From Nocardia mangyaensis (GTDB lineage: Bacteria; Actinomycetota; Actinomycetes; Mycobacteriales; Mycobacteriaceae): DNA of 64,000 nt. The notes below the pieces were generated by a model. That model did not search any database, was not told the DNA's origin, and saw only the letters and a list, made by a program, of their open reading frames with translations. The stretch lies in the NCBI RefSeq assembly GCF_001886715.1, contig NZ_CP018082.1:3162001-3226000 (forward strand). The letters are read 5' to 3'. The translations under genes and the position numbers were made by a program. Shown here in pieces: positions 43,508 through 51,947 of the stretch (position 1 is its first letter; each line of letters starts with the position of its first letter).

Positions 43508-44087
43508 GGCCGGTACCGGGCTCGATGCGCAGCATCTCGGTGGCCGCCGCCACCGCCGCCACCAACCCGATGATCAGGGCAAGCCAGGAGTATCCGTGGG
43601 CCGGGTCGACGATCGCCACAACCAGTGCGGAGGCGATGGCGGTGCCCCCGACCACGGCCGTCGCCAGTGACCGCATGCCCACGGCGAGCGCCGCCAGCCC
43701 GATCCCGACCACCAGCCACGGGGCGACCAGCGACCAGGCGCCGCGGTACAGCCAGGCGATCAATCCGACGGCAATCAGCAGGCCCATCCCGGTGAACAAG
43801 ACGGCCAACCCGCGAAGATCCGGCATCTGAGTCGGCCGGCGGGTGAAGTACCAGCCGCTGACGATCGCGCTCAGTGGGGAAGCGACGAGCCAGTACCAGC
43901 CGATGCCGATGCCGGAATCGAGCAAGACGCCCACCGGCACCGAGGCGAGCACGGTCACGGCCACACAGAGCAAGGGGAACCACATGGGAGTGGCCAGCTT
44001 CCATCCGCGCCGGGTCAGGGTCGTCATATCGCCGAGGAGCGCGCGAGGATCCTCGGCATTCAAATTACTTTGCGATGCAGAGTTCAT
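43500..44087 (-). CDS. Multi-spanning membrane protein paired with the regulator
   Basis: 195 residues with about five or six hydrophobic helices (WFPLLCVAVTVLASVPVGVLL, LAVLFTGMGLLIAVGLIAWLY, and later ones), and a soluble N-terminus. I start at ATG 44087 (MNSASQSNLNAED), preceded by TTGGAGC; an ATG at 44102 has no site. It heads a two-gene operon with the winged-helix regulator. Pairs like this sense or relieve membrane stress; exact role unknown. Confidence 0.82.
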   Translation of the reverse strand: MNSASQSNLNAEDPRALLGDMTTLTRRGWKLATPMWFPLLCVAVTVLASVPVGVLLDSGIGIGWYWLVASPLSAIVSGWYFTRRPTQMPDLRGLAVLFTGMGLLIAVGLIAWLYRGAWSLVAPWLVVGIGLAALAVGMRSLATAVVGGTAIASALVVAIVDPAHGYSWLALIIGLVAAVAAATEMLRIEPGTGHG

Positions 44088-44110
44088 GCTCCAACTTTGC
44101 ATCGCAAAGT
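44067..44110. promoter_or_regulatory. 13-bp inverted repeat flanking a start codon
   Basis: ACTTTGCGATGCA (44067-44079) and TGCATCGCAAAGT (44098-44110) are perfect inverted arms 18 bases apart. The start codon of the membrane protein (44085-44087) lies between them. A dimer bound here would block transcription, and in the mRNA the arms would hide the ribosome site. Confidence 0.7.
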
Positions 44111-44168
44111 CAATTTGGTCAAGTAGCGTCCAACCGGCTTGACGCGCGGCCGGCTGCTCGACCCGCGC

Positions 44169-45455
44169 TCACGGCACTTCCGGTTTGTCCTCGGGACCGA
44201 GCGCGGATGCGCGCGACTCCAGGTAGCGCTGTTCGGGCAGACTCGTCGTTCGACGGGCCGCTGTCCGATAAGCGGCGCGGGCGGCGGCACGATCTCCCCG
44301 CATTTCCAGCAGGTGCGCCTGGACGGCGATGAGCCGGTGATAGCCGGCGAGTCGCCCGTCGGACCCGAGCTCGGCCAGCATGTCCAGCCCGGCCTGGGGG
44401 CCATCGGTCATCGCTCTGGCCACCGCGTGGTTCAGCGTGACCACAGGGCTGGGTGCGACAGTTTCCAGCAGTTCGTACAGCGCGACGATCTGGGGCCAAT
44501 CGGTGTCCTCGGCTCGAGCGGCCTCGGAGTGCACTGCCGCGATCGCCGCCTGGATCTGGTAGGGGCCGACCAGCGATCTCGGTAGTGTCTGCTCGATCAG
44601 ATCGATGCCCTCGCGGATCTCGGCGGCCGACCACAGGCCGCGGTCTTGTTTCTCGAGTGGTACCAGCGCGCCGTCGGGTCTGCTGCGGGCAGCACTTCGG
44701 GCGTGGGTGAGCAGCATGAGGGCGAGCAGACCGGCTGCTTCGCCCTCATCGGGTAGCAGCCGATGAACCAGCCGCGCCAGGCGAATCGCTGCCGCGGCCA
44801 GCTCGGCCCGCTGTAGACAGGTTCCGCCGCTGGCCGTATAGCCCTCGTTGAAGATCAAGTACAGCACCTGCATCACCGCGCGCAGGCGCTCATCACGGTC
44901 CCGTTCGGACAGCGGACCGAAGGTGGGCCCGTCGACTGCCATCCGCTGCTTTGCCCGGCTGATCCGTCGGGTCATCGTCGACACGGGTACCAAGAACGCG
45001 CTCGCGATCTGAGCCGTTGTCAGGCCGCCGACCGCGCGCAGCGTCAAGGCGATCTGTGACTCCGCCGTCAGCGACGGGTGGCAGCACAGAAACAGCAGGA
45101 ACAGGGTGTCGTCGCCTGCCGTGGGATCGGTGTCTGCCGGGGCCGATACTCGATCCCGAGCCGCATCCATCGCAGCGGCGGTGGTTTCTCGCCTGCGCCG
45201 CGCCGCATCCTGCCTGTACTGATCGGTCAACCGCCGGGAGGCGACGGTGATCAGCCAACCCCGCGGATTGTCCGGTGGCCCCTCCACCGCCCACCGGCGG
45301 GCAGCGATCAGCAGAGCATCCTGTACCGCATCCTCGGCCGCATCGAAGTCACCCCACCGGCGTGCCAGCGTGCCGAGAACGTGCGGCAGCAGTTCACGCA
45401 GCAGGTCCTCGACTTCGGATGCTCGACTCGGGCCGTTCACATCTCCAAGCCGCAT
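44169..45455 (-). CDS. ECF sigma factor with C-terminal TPR-like domain (ECF42 type)
   Basis: 428 residues. Sigma region 2 is in LGTLARRWGDFDAAEDAVQDALLIAARRW; region 4 follows (LTTAQIASAFLVPVSTMTRRISRAKQRM). A long C-terminal extension of helical repeats (FNEGYTASGGTCLQRAEL through QAHLLEMRGDRAAARAAYRTAA) replaces an anti-sigma factor. This architecture with an adjacent DGPF/YCII gene defines the ECF42 group. The extension is needed for activity in studied members. It overlaps the YCII gene by 19 bases. Confidence 0.9.
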   Translation of the reverse strand: MRLGDVNGPSRASEVEDLLRELLPHVLGTLARRWGDFDAAEDAVQDALLIAARRWAVEGPPDNPRGWLITVASRRLTDQYRQDAARRRRETTAAAMDAARDRVSAPADTDPTAGDDTLFLLFLCCHPSLTAESQIALTLRAVGGLTTAQIASAFLVPVSTMTRRISRAKQRMAVDGPTFGPLSERDRDERLRAVMQVLYLIFNEGYTASGGTCLQRAELAAAAIRLARLVHRLLPDEGEAAGLLALMLLTHARSAARSRPDGALVPLEKQDRGLWSAAEIREGIDLIEQTLPRSLVGPYQIQAAIAAVHSEAARAEDTDWPQIVALYELLETVAPSPVVTLNHAVARAMTDGPQAGLDMLAELGSDGRLAGYHRLIAVQAHLLEMRGDRAAARAAYRTAARRTTSLPEQRYLESRASALGPEDKPEVP

Positions 45456-45799
45456 GGGTCAATGAGAGGTCGCACTTCTACCCCGCCCAGCCTGATGTGC
45501 GGGTTGCGAGCGACAATCTCCATGGCCCGTTCCATGCTCTCGCAGTCGATCATGTCGTACCCGGCGAGATGCTCCTTGGCCTCGAGGTAAGGGCCATCCG
45601 TGACAACCGGGGAACCGTCGCGGAAGCGGACCGCTTTGGATTGTTCCGGGTCGGCGAGGGCGCTGCCGCCGATGTATTCGCCGGACTCGGTGAGTTCTCG
45701 TTCGAGCGCGGAGTGCTCGCGTACTACGCGCGCACGTTCTTCCGGTGTCAGCGCGGACCAAGTCTGGGGCGCGCTGTAGATGAGCAACAGATATTTCAT
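45437..45799 (-). CDS. YCII/DGPF-domain protein
   Basis: 120 residues: MKYLLLIYSAPQTW at the start, then FRDGSPVVTDGPYLEAKEHLAGYDMIDCESMERAMEIVARNPHI, with the DGPY variant of the DGPF motif. These small dimeric alpha-beta proteins are typical partners of ECF42 sigma factors; their job is not established. It is upstream of, and overlaps, the sigma gene, and so is probably both its partner and under its control. Confidence 0.9.
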   Translation of the reverse strand: MKYLLLIYSAPQTWSALTPEERARVVREHSALERELTESGEYIGGSALADPEQSKAVRFRDGSPVVTDGPYLEAKEHLAGYDMIDCESMERAMEIVARNPHIRLGGVEVRPLIDPCGLEM

Positions 45800-45933
45800 C
45801 TCGAATCCTTCCCGCCACGGCCCCGCGTCGGAGCCTACTCAGCTATCGAAGCAGCCTGCTGAAAAGCGACATGCGACGACGAGTGCGCGTGTGTCCGGTC
45901 CCGGGCGTCGGCTCCGACCACCGGATGACAGCT

Positions 45934-45949
45934 CGCTTCGACCGAAGCG
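45934..45949. promoter_or_regulatory. Inverted repeat CGCTTCG-AC-CGAAGCG
   Basis: Perfect 7-bp arms around AC, 24 bases upstream of the exporter start at 45973. Possible operator; the regulator is not identified. Confidence 0.45.
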
Positions 45950-45972
45950 TCGCGTTCGAAAGGGAACTCGTC

Positions 45973-47376
45973 ATGCCTCACGATCCGCAACCACGTCGTT
46001 GGCGTGTCCTGGCACTGCTCGCGACAGCCTTTTTCATGACGATCCTGGACTCCACCATCGTCGTGACCGCGCTGCCGAGCATCGCCGCGGATCTGGGAAT
46101 GGACGACGTGGGCGGGCAATGGGTGGTCACTGCCTACGTGCTGGCCTTCGGTGCGCTGCTGCTGTTCTTCGGCCGAGTGGCGGATCTCCTCGGGCGTCGC
46201 CGGATGTTCATCGGCGGAAACGCGCTGTGGGTGGCAGCGTCGTTGCTGTGCGGCCTGGCTCCCTCCGGCGAGCTCCTGATCGCCGGCCGCGGCCTGCAAG
46301 GCCTCGCCGCGGCCGTCATCGCTCCCGCGGCGTTGTCCATCGTCATGGTGACTTTTCCCGCGGGGCCTGAGCGGAACAAGGCGCTCGCCCTCTGGGGCGG
46401 GCTCGGCGGCGTAGGAGCGACCGTGGGGCTGGTGCTCGGCGGGTTGATCACCGACGGACTCGGCTGGGAGTTCATCTTCTTCGTGAATGTGCCTGTCGGG
46501 ATCGTCGTCGGCGCGCTGTCGCTGAGCCTGCTGCGGGAAAGCCGGGAGGCGGGGGCACCGCGGACCTTCGATGTGGCCGGAGCGGTGCTGGTGACTGCGG
46601 CGCTGAGCCTGCTCGTCTACGCGATCACGCAGATTCCCACTGTCGGCTGGTCGCATCCCCGGACCCTTGGCCTGTTCGTCGTGGCGTGCGTCTTCGGTGG
46701 GTTGCTGATAGTTGTCGAGAGTCGCTGCGCCGCTCCGCTGGTTCCTGGCCGGATTCTGCGTTCACGCCTGCTGATCGGCGGTAATCTCCTGATCTTCACG
46801 GCCGGGATGGCCGTGGACGGCCTGCTGATCACCTTGACCGCCTATGTTCAGCGCGTGCTGGAATGGTCGGCGCTGCAGTTCGGACTGCTGGCCGCGGTGA
46901 TGACCGTGACATCCGTGGTCGCCATCGTTGCGGTCGAACGGTCGATCGACCACATCGGGATGAAATGGGCGGCGGTGGCCGGCAGTACGCTGCTCGGAGC
47001 GGGATGCCTGATCCTGGTCTCCACGGCCGGCGCCGTCGGCTCGGTGAGCATTCTGGTTGCCGGTCTGCTGGTTTTCGGTGCAGGGATGGGCGCGGCTTTC
47101 GTCAGCGCCCAGATCGCTGCCCTCACCGACGTGCGCGCCGGCCATTCGGGGCTCGCTGCCGGATTGGTGGACACCTCGTTCAGCATCGGTAGCTGCCTCG
47201 GGGTGGCGCTTGCCACCACTGCGGCACTGATCGGCGGGTATCAGACGGCATTCGCGGCCACCGCGGTGATCGCGGCTGTGGGCGTGGTGATCGGGCTGAC
47301 TCTGCTCCATCGGCCGTCGCGAACGGCGGACGAGGTTCCCGATCTGGCCGACGAACTGGTGAACGATCGTCTGTGA
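45973..47376 (+). CDS. MFS exporter of the DHA2 (14-TM) family
   Basis: 467 residues with about 14 hydrophobic segments. The family blocks are DSTIVVTALPSIAADLG, FGRVADLLGRRRMF, and RGLQGLAAAVIAPAALSIV (motif C-like). Proton-driven efflux of drugs or other hydrophobic compounds is the family role. AGGGAA precedes ATG 45973. It is transcribed away from the sigma/YCII pair, and could be one of its targets, though no promoter was recognised. Confidence 0.9.
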   Translation: MPHDPQPRRWRVLALLATAFFMTILDSTIVVTALPSIAADLGMDDVGGQWVVTAYVLAFGALLLFFGRVADLLGRRRMFIGGNALWVAASLLCGLAPSGELLIAGRGLQGLAAAVIAPAALSIVMVTFPAGPERNKALALWGGLGGVGATVGLVLGGLITDGLGWEFIFFVNVPVGIVVGALSLSLLRESREAGAPRTFDVAGAVLVTAALSLLVYAITQIPTVGWSHPRTLGLFVVACVFGGLLIVVESRCAAPLVPGRILRSRLLIGGNLLIFTAGMAVDGLLITLTAYVQRVLEWSALQFGLLAAVMTVTSVVAIVAVERSIDHIGMKWAAVAGSTLLGAGCLILVSTAGAVGSVSILVAGLLVFGAGMGAAFVSAQIAALTDVRAGHSGLAAGLVDTSFSIGSCLGVALATTAALIGGYQTAFAATAVIAAVGVVIGLTLLHRPSRTADEVPDLADELVNDRL

Positions 47377-47389
47377 CGGCCTGCCGTGG

Positions 47390-47414
47390 GAACCGGCCGT
47401 GTCAGAGCCGGTTC
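47390..47414. terminator. Hairpin between exporter and P450
   Basis: GAACCGGC (47390-47397) and GCCGGTTC (47407-47414) form an 8-bp stem between convergent genes ending at 47376 and 47456. Confidence 0.6.
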
Positions 47415-47455
47415 GGTCGGAGCCAGTTCGCGTTTCGTGATGGATGGTGCGGTGT

Positions 47456-48736
47456 TCAGTTGACCAGAATCGGAGCTCCGTCGGACGGCACATGCGTGAT
47501 GTTGCGGATCCGGCCCCGCGGGGTCGCGGACGCGGGCGGGGACAGGACATGGCGGCGCAGGATCTCTTGAAGCACCGCCGCGCCCTCCATCAGCGCGAAA
47601 CCCGCTCCGATGCACCGGCGCACCCCACCGCCGAACGGCAGCCAGGTATTCGGCGCCACGCTGCCGTCGAGGAATCGACCGGGTCGGAACACCGCGTCCG
47701 GGAAGGCCTCGGGCCGCTTGTGCGCGAGCAGGATCGAGGTCGCGACGACGGCTTCTGCGGGCAGCTCGTGGCCGCCGATCACCATGTCGCGGGTGAGCTT
47801 TCGCACGACCCCTCCGATGACCCAGTGGTAGCGCAGTGCTTCCTTCATCACCGCTTCGAGGTAAGCGGTGTCGCCGTCGAGCGCGGCTCGGCGGGCGAGG
47901 TCCTGCTGGACGGGGTCGGCGGCCAGCTCGTGTAGCGCCCAGGACAGTGCGGCCGAGGTCGTCTCGTGCCCGGCGGCGAGCAGGGTGACCAACTGATCGC
48001 GGAGTTCGTCCGGGGTGAGCGGGGCGTCGTCGCCGCTGCCCGCTGCCATCAGTCGCGACAGCACATCAGCGCCCGGTGCGTCGCTGCCGGTGCGTCGCTG
48101 CTCGATCTCGGCGTAGAGGTGGGCGTCCAGACTGGCCCGGTCGCGCTGGAACCGCTTCCAGGGGCCGCGGTTCTGCAGGGCTGGGTAGCGGGAACCGAGC
48201 AGGGTGAGCGGGGCGATGTCGGTGACGCGGCGCATGGGTGGACCGAGTAGGTCGCGGCGGCGCGGATCGGCGACGCCGAGCACCACCTCGCCGATGACAT
48301 CGAGGGTGATCCCGGTCATCGCGTCCAGGCTGCGGACCGTCGACCCCGGCTGCCAGGTCTCCACGTGGGTGCCGGCGATCTGCTCGATCATCTTGCGATA
48401 ACCGGCCAGGGCGGGCCCGGTGAAGGCGGGCATCAGCAGGCGGCGGGCGCGAGCGTGCTCGGCCTCGTCGGTGATGAGCACCGAATGATCGCCGAGTAGC
48501 GGACGCAGGATGCCGTTGCTCTCGCCGGCGTGCAGGTCGGTGGGGGAGGCGGCGAAGATCTCGCGGATGTGTTCGGGCCGGGTGAACACGACCAGATGTC
48601 GGGCGTACGGCGGCACCAAGCGCAGGGTGAAGGTGTCGCCGTATCGGCGGGCGGTGGCGGTCATGAACCGCTCCCGTGCTTGCACATACCGCATCGTCTG
48701 TGCGATCGCGGGTAGTCGGGGGCCGGGCGGGTACAT
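47456..48736 (-). CDS. Cytochrome P450, CYP138-like
   Basis: 426 residues. It starts MYPPGPRLPAIAQTMRY, a Pro-rich start seen in CYP138 and eukaryote-like P450s. The I helix is LVTLLAAGHETTSAALSW; ExxR is KEALRYH; the heme Cys is about 375 in FGGGVRRCIGAGFALME. Substrate is unknown for CYP138. GGAGAGGACC precedes the ATG at 48736. A TetR gene lies immediately upstream on the same strand, echoing the TetR-cyp138 neighbourhood in mycobacteria. Confidence 0.9.
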   Translation of the reverse strand: MYPPGPRLPAIAQTMRYVQARERFMTATARRYGDTFTLRLVPPYARHLVVFTRPEHIREIFAASPTDLHAGESNGILRPLLGDHSVLITDEAEHARARRLLMPAFTGPALAGYRKMIEQIAGTHVETWQPGSTVRSLDAMTGITLDVIGEVVLGVADPRRRDLLGPPMRRVTDIAPLTLLGSRYPALQNRGPWKRFQRDRASLDAHLYAEIEQRRTGSDAPGADVLSRLMAAGSGDDAPLTPDELRDQLVTLLAAGHETTSAALSWALHELAADPVQQDLARRAALDGDTAYLEAVMKEALRYHWVIGGVVRKLTRDMVIGGHELPAEAVVATSILLAHKRPEAFPDAVFRPGRFLDGSVAPNTWLPFGGGVRRCIGAGFALMEGAAVLQEILRRHVLSPPASATPRGRIRNITHVPSDGAPILVN

Positions 48737-48940
48737 GGCGACGGTCCTCTCCTCGACACCTCACTCCACGGTAACCTCGGTGTGCGCGGGCCGTGCGGCG
48801 ATCTGGAAGTCCACGGGTTCGCTGCCTCGCGGACAGCGCGACAGCGCGACGTTCTGCCTGAATTGTTGATCTCCGTAGATGATTTCAGCACGGAAAGGCT
48901 TTCTGGCGCGGATTCGCGGTCTTCCGTTGCGGATCGCGGT

Positions 48941-49624
48941 TCAGCCAGGCAGACCGACCAGGTCCGCGATGAGCAGAACGTGGCGTTGGAAATACTCGTC
49001 GCGCGCTCGGATGAGGTCGTCCATACGGCCGAACACCTCGAAGGTGATCGCTCCGAACAAGTGTGTCCAGGCGAGCAGCACGCGGTCCAGTTGCTCCTCG
49101 GACATGCTCTCGCCGCGTTGATCGATGAGTGTCCGCAGGTCGGCTCGGAGGGCCTCCGGCACCGGCTCGATGTCCGGAGCCTGGAGTTCGTGGCTCTCGC
49201 CGACGATCCGGGCCAGCAACAGAAGTACCGCGGCGGCCGGCTCCACCGTCTCGGGCGGTGCCGCGTACCCCGGCACCGGCGTGCCGTAGAGCAGCCCGTA
49301 TTCCGCCGGGTGCGCGAGCGCCCAGGCCCGCACCGCGCAGCAGACCGCGAGCCACTGGCCGCGCGGCTGGTGCGCGGGTACCGCCTCGACGGCCTGCTGC
49401 GCGGCGTCGCGCAGATCCCGGTAGGCGTCCACGATCAGCGCGGTGAGCAGGGCGTCCCGGCTCGGGAAGTAGCGATACAGCGCCGACGCGACGATCCCCA
49501 GGTCCCGGGCGACCGCGCGCAGTGACAGGTTCGCGCCGTCCATGGCCAACCGGGCCCGGGCGGCCTCCTTGATCTCCTGGCTCATCTCGGAGCGGACGCG
49601 CGAGCGGAGCGACGAAGCGGACAT
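48941..49624 (-). CDS. TetR-family regulator
   Basis: 227 residues: helix-turn-helix LSLRAVARDLGIVASALYRYFPSRDALLTALI, and a C-terminal TetR_C_13-like domain (GRMDDLIRARDEYFQRHVLL). ATG at 49624. It is divergent from the epimerase-like gene and upstream of the CYP138-like P450. AGAACA/TGTTCT half-sites fill the divergent region, so it probably controls all three. Confidence 0.88.
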   Translation of the reverse strand: MSASSLRSRVRSEMSQEIKEAARARLAMDGANLSLRAVARDLGIVASALYRYFPSRDALLTALIVDAYRDLRDAAQQAVEAVPAHQPRGQWLAVCCAVRAWALAHPAEYGLLYGTPVPGYAAPPETVEPAAAVLLLLARIVGESHELQAPDIEPVPEALRADLRTLIDQRGESMSEEQLDRVLLAWTHLFGAITFEVFGRMDDLIRARDEYFQRHVLLIADLVGLPG

Positions 49625-49646
49625 GTACTGAATTCTCGCACGAGTG

Positions 49647-49697
49647 AGAACATCCGAACTTTTCGAGTACAGTGTTCTTGTATTAGAACAGTGTTCT
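49647..49697. promoter_or_regulatory. AGAACA/TGTTCT operator array
   Basis: Half-sites are AGAACA 49647-49652, TGTTCT 49673-49678, AGAACA 49685-49690 and TGTTCT 49692-49697. The last two form AGAACAGTGTTCT, a perfect 13-bp palindrome, and the middle two an opposing pair 6 bases apart. All lie between the TetR start (49624) and the gene at 49722. Confidence 0.7.
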
Positions 49698-49721
49698 CGT
49701 AATGCTCGGAAGGTGCTCGTG

Positions 49722-50660
49722 ATGTCCCTACATGTCGTAGTCGGAGCTGGACCTGTCGGGTCCGCGACCGCCCTGCTGCTCGCCGAGCGCGGTGAGCGGG
49801 TGCGCCTGCTGACCCGCAGCGGCGGTGGCCCCGCGCACGACCACATCGAGCGGATAGCCGCCGACGCCGCCGACGTCGACGCGCTGATCCGCCATGCCAC
49901 CGGCGCGGTAGCGCTGTACTGCTGCGCGGGCCCGCCCTATGACCGGTGGGTCACCGACTGGCCACCGCTGGGCGCGGCCCTTCTCCGGGCAGCCGAGGCC
50001 ACCGGCGCGATCTACGTGGCGACCAGCAATCTGTACGGGTACGGACCGGTCGACGGCCCGATGACCGAGGATCTGCCGATGCGCGCGACTACCGTCAAAG
50101 GGCGAGTTCGGGCGCGGCTGTGGGAAGAGGCGCTGGCCGCGCACCGGGCCGGACGTGTCAGGGCCGCGGAAGTACGTGGATCGGACTACCTGGGAGCCGG
50201 TGCGGTGACCCCGCTCAGCGTGCTGGTGCTGCCCAAAGTGCTGGCAGGTCACCGCGTGTCCGTGCCCGCCGCTCTCGACGTCGCGCACAGCTGGACCTAC
50301 GCCGGGGACGTCGCCCGCACGCTGGTCGCGGTCGCCGCGTCGCCCTCTCATCTGGGCCGCCCCTGGCATGTGCCCACCCCGCCGCCGCGCTCGATCCGGG
50401 CCATGGCGGAACGGATCGCCGAGCTGTCCGGCGCACCGCAGGCCCGGATTCGGAGCATGCCCGCGGTGGCGCTGCGATTGGCGGGGTACTTCGATCGAAA
50501 CGCCAAGGAGATGGTCGAGATGCAATATCAACTCCGGTACCCGTTCGTGCTCGATTCCTCCGCGGCCACCGACACTTTCGGTATCGCTCCGACTCCCACC
50601 GACGACGCCCTGCGCGAGATGATCGCCGCGGAGCGCGCCGGCGCCGTGGAGCGCTCATGA
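49722..50660 (+). CDS. NAD-dependent epimerase/dehydratase-like (extended SDR) protein
   Basis: 312 residues: Rossmann start MSLHVVVGAGPVGSATALLLAERGERVRLLTRSG, then YVATSNLYGYGP with an atypical active site; the usual YxxxK is not evident, so it may be an atypical SDR that binds NAD(P) for another purpose. ATG at 49722, with GGAAGG somewhat upstream. It is divergent from TetR and thus likely its regulated target. Its 3' end overlaps the antisense tail of the truncated lipase. Confidence 0.82.
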   Translation: MSLHVVVGAGPVGSATALLLAERGERVRLLTRSGGGPAHDHIERIAADAADVDALIRHATGAVALYCCAGPPYDRWVTDWPPLGAALLRAAEATGAIYVATSNLYGYGPVDGPMTEDLPMRATTVKGRVRARLWEEALAAHRAGRVRAAEVRGSDYLGAGAVTPLSVLVLPKVLAGHRVSVPAALDVAHSWTYAGDVARTLVAVAASPSHLGRPWHVPTPPPRSIRAMAERIAELSGAPQARIRSMPAVALRLAGYFDRNAKEMVEMQYQLRYPFVLDSSAATDTFGIAPTPTDDALREMIAAERAGAVERS

Positions 50661-51277
50661 CACCGCGTCGCCAGCAAGGTCTCCAGGTCCGGGGTGTGGT
50701 CGAGGACGGAGGCGAACATCGTCTGGAGTCCGCTGAGTGTCGTACCCGCCAGCGGAGCCGCCATCGCGATGTAGTCGTCGACCTTCGGGATGCCGCCGAG
50801 GTGGTTGAGGTAGTAGAACGGCACGGCGCCACCCATCGAATGCCCGATCACGTCTACTTTTTCGGCGCCGGTCGTCGCGAGCACCTGGTCGATGAACGCC
50901 GCGATCTGCGCGGCGCTGACCTCGATCGGCGCTACGGCGCCGAGTGAACCGAGTTGTCCGACACCGTAGTCGGTGCTGAACACGCAGTAGCCGTGGGCGC
51001 GCAGCACCGGCGACATGGTGTTCCAGGTGATCGCCTGATTGCTGAGTCCGTGCAGCAGCACGACAGGCTCGGGGCGCTGCGCGGTGGGTCGGCAGGTGGG
51101 ATCGTTGGCACCGGGTGGCGCGCTACCCGGGTTCGCCAGGTGAGCGGCCGCGCCGCCGAGGTAGCTGTAGGACGGGGCGGGTGCCGGCTCGTCGGCCGAG
51201 GCGGTGGAAGTCGACAGTAGTGCCGTCGACACGGCAAGGGCGCAGAGCCCGGTAAAACGCAGTTGCCAACGCGGCAT
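50528..51277 (-). pseudogene. Secreted lipase truncated at its C-terminus
   Basis: A signal peptide (MPRWQLRFTGLCALAVSTAL, cleavage near ASADE) leads to VVLLHGLSNQAITW, GHSMGG (nucleophile) and PDLETLLATRCHERS. After about residue 200 the homology stops and the frame reads antisense into the 3' end of the epimerase-like gene, with no typical acid or His. The Ser is retained but the catalytic Asp and His segments of such lipases are lost, so it is unlikely to work. A deletion has joined the two genes' tails. Confidence 0.72.
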
Positions 51278-51366
51278 GACTTCGCTCCTTACGGCGGATG
51301 ACCGGCGAGGCGCAAATGACCGACCGGTCGGTCATAGCGTAGCGCGGGGCGGCGTTCGGCGTCGAG

Positions 51367-51714
51367 TCATGAGCGCCGGGCGGTCAGCCAACGCCGTGCG
51401 TGCGCGCTGACCCCGGCCACGTCACCTGCTTCCCTTCGCGTCCACGCTGAATCAGCGCGCGCGTCGGACAGATCCGGGAACCACCAGTCGAACGGTTGAC
51501 CGGGGCAGGGTGCCGACGTCGTGCGCGTAGACCCGATGGGCTCCCTCCGCATCGGCGCGCCCGATACGGCCAAGTCGAGCTGGTGCTCGGAGCACTGCGG
51601 AACGAAGGCCAGAGTCTCGTAGAAGCACGGATCGTCGATCGCGCCGCGCCGCATCCGCACCAGGTCCGCCGACTGTGCCACAGCGAGGAGGCTCTCGGCC
51701 TGCTCCCAGCGCAT
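51367..51714 (-). CDS. 115-residue hypothetical protein
   Basis: ATG at 51714 is preceded by AAGGGGGTCCG. The product is soluble (RWEQAESLLAVAQSADLVRM, CFYETLAFVPQCSEHQLDLA) and ends VSAHARRWLTARRS; codon use is typical of this genome. A short upstream frame in the same direction (NYDPRLSDWRTLNAGAPAAH, ending 51725) has protein-like composition and may be a frameshifted or separate small piece. I do not recognise the family. Confidence 0.5.
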   Translation of the reverse strand: MRWEQAESLLAVAQSADLVRMRRGAIDDPCFYETLAFVPQCSEHQLDLAVSGAPMRREPIGSTRTTSAPCPGQPFDWWFPDLSDARADSAWTRREAGDVAGVSAHARRWLTARRS

Positions 51715-51947
51715 CGGACCCCCTTCAGTCCCCGGCCTCGTGGTGAGCTGCCGGGGCGCCCGCGTTCAGTGTGCGCCAGTCGGACAAGCGCGGATCGTAG
51801 TTCACTGCATGAGCTTTCGGCGTCGAGTTCCCACAGGGCGGTCTCGGACACCACGGCGATGAGCAGCACCGCGATCGGGGCGGGATGTCGCGCGAAACGG
51901 TCCGCCGTGGCCTCGTCTCCGGCACCGCTGGCGGTAGTGCCGAGATG

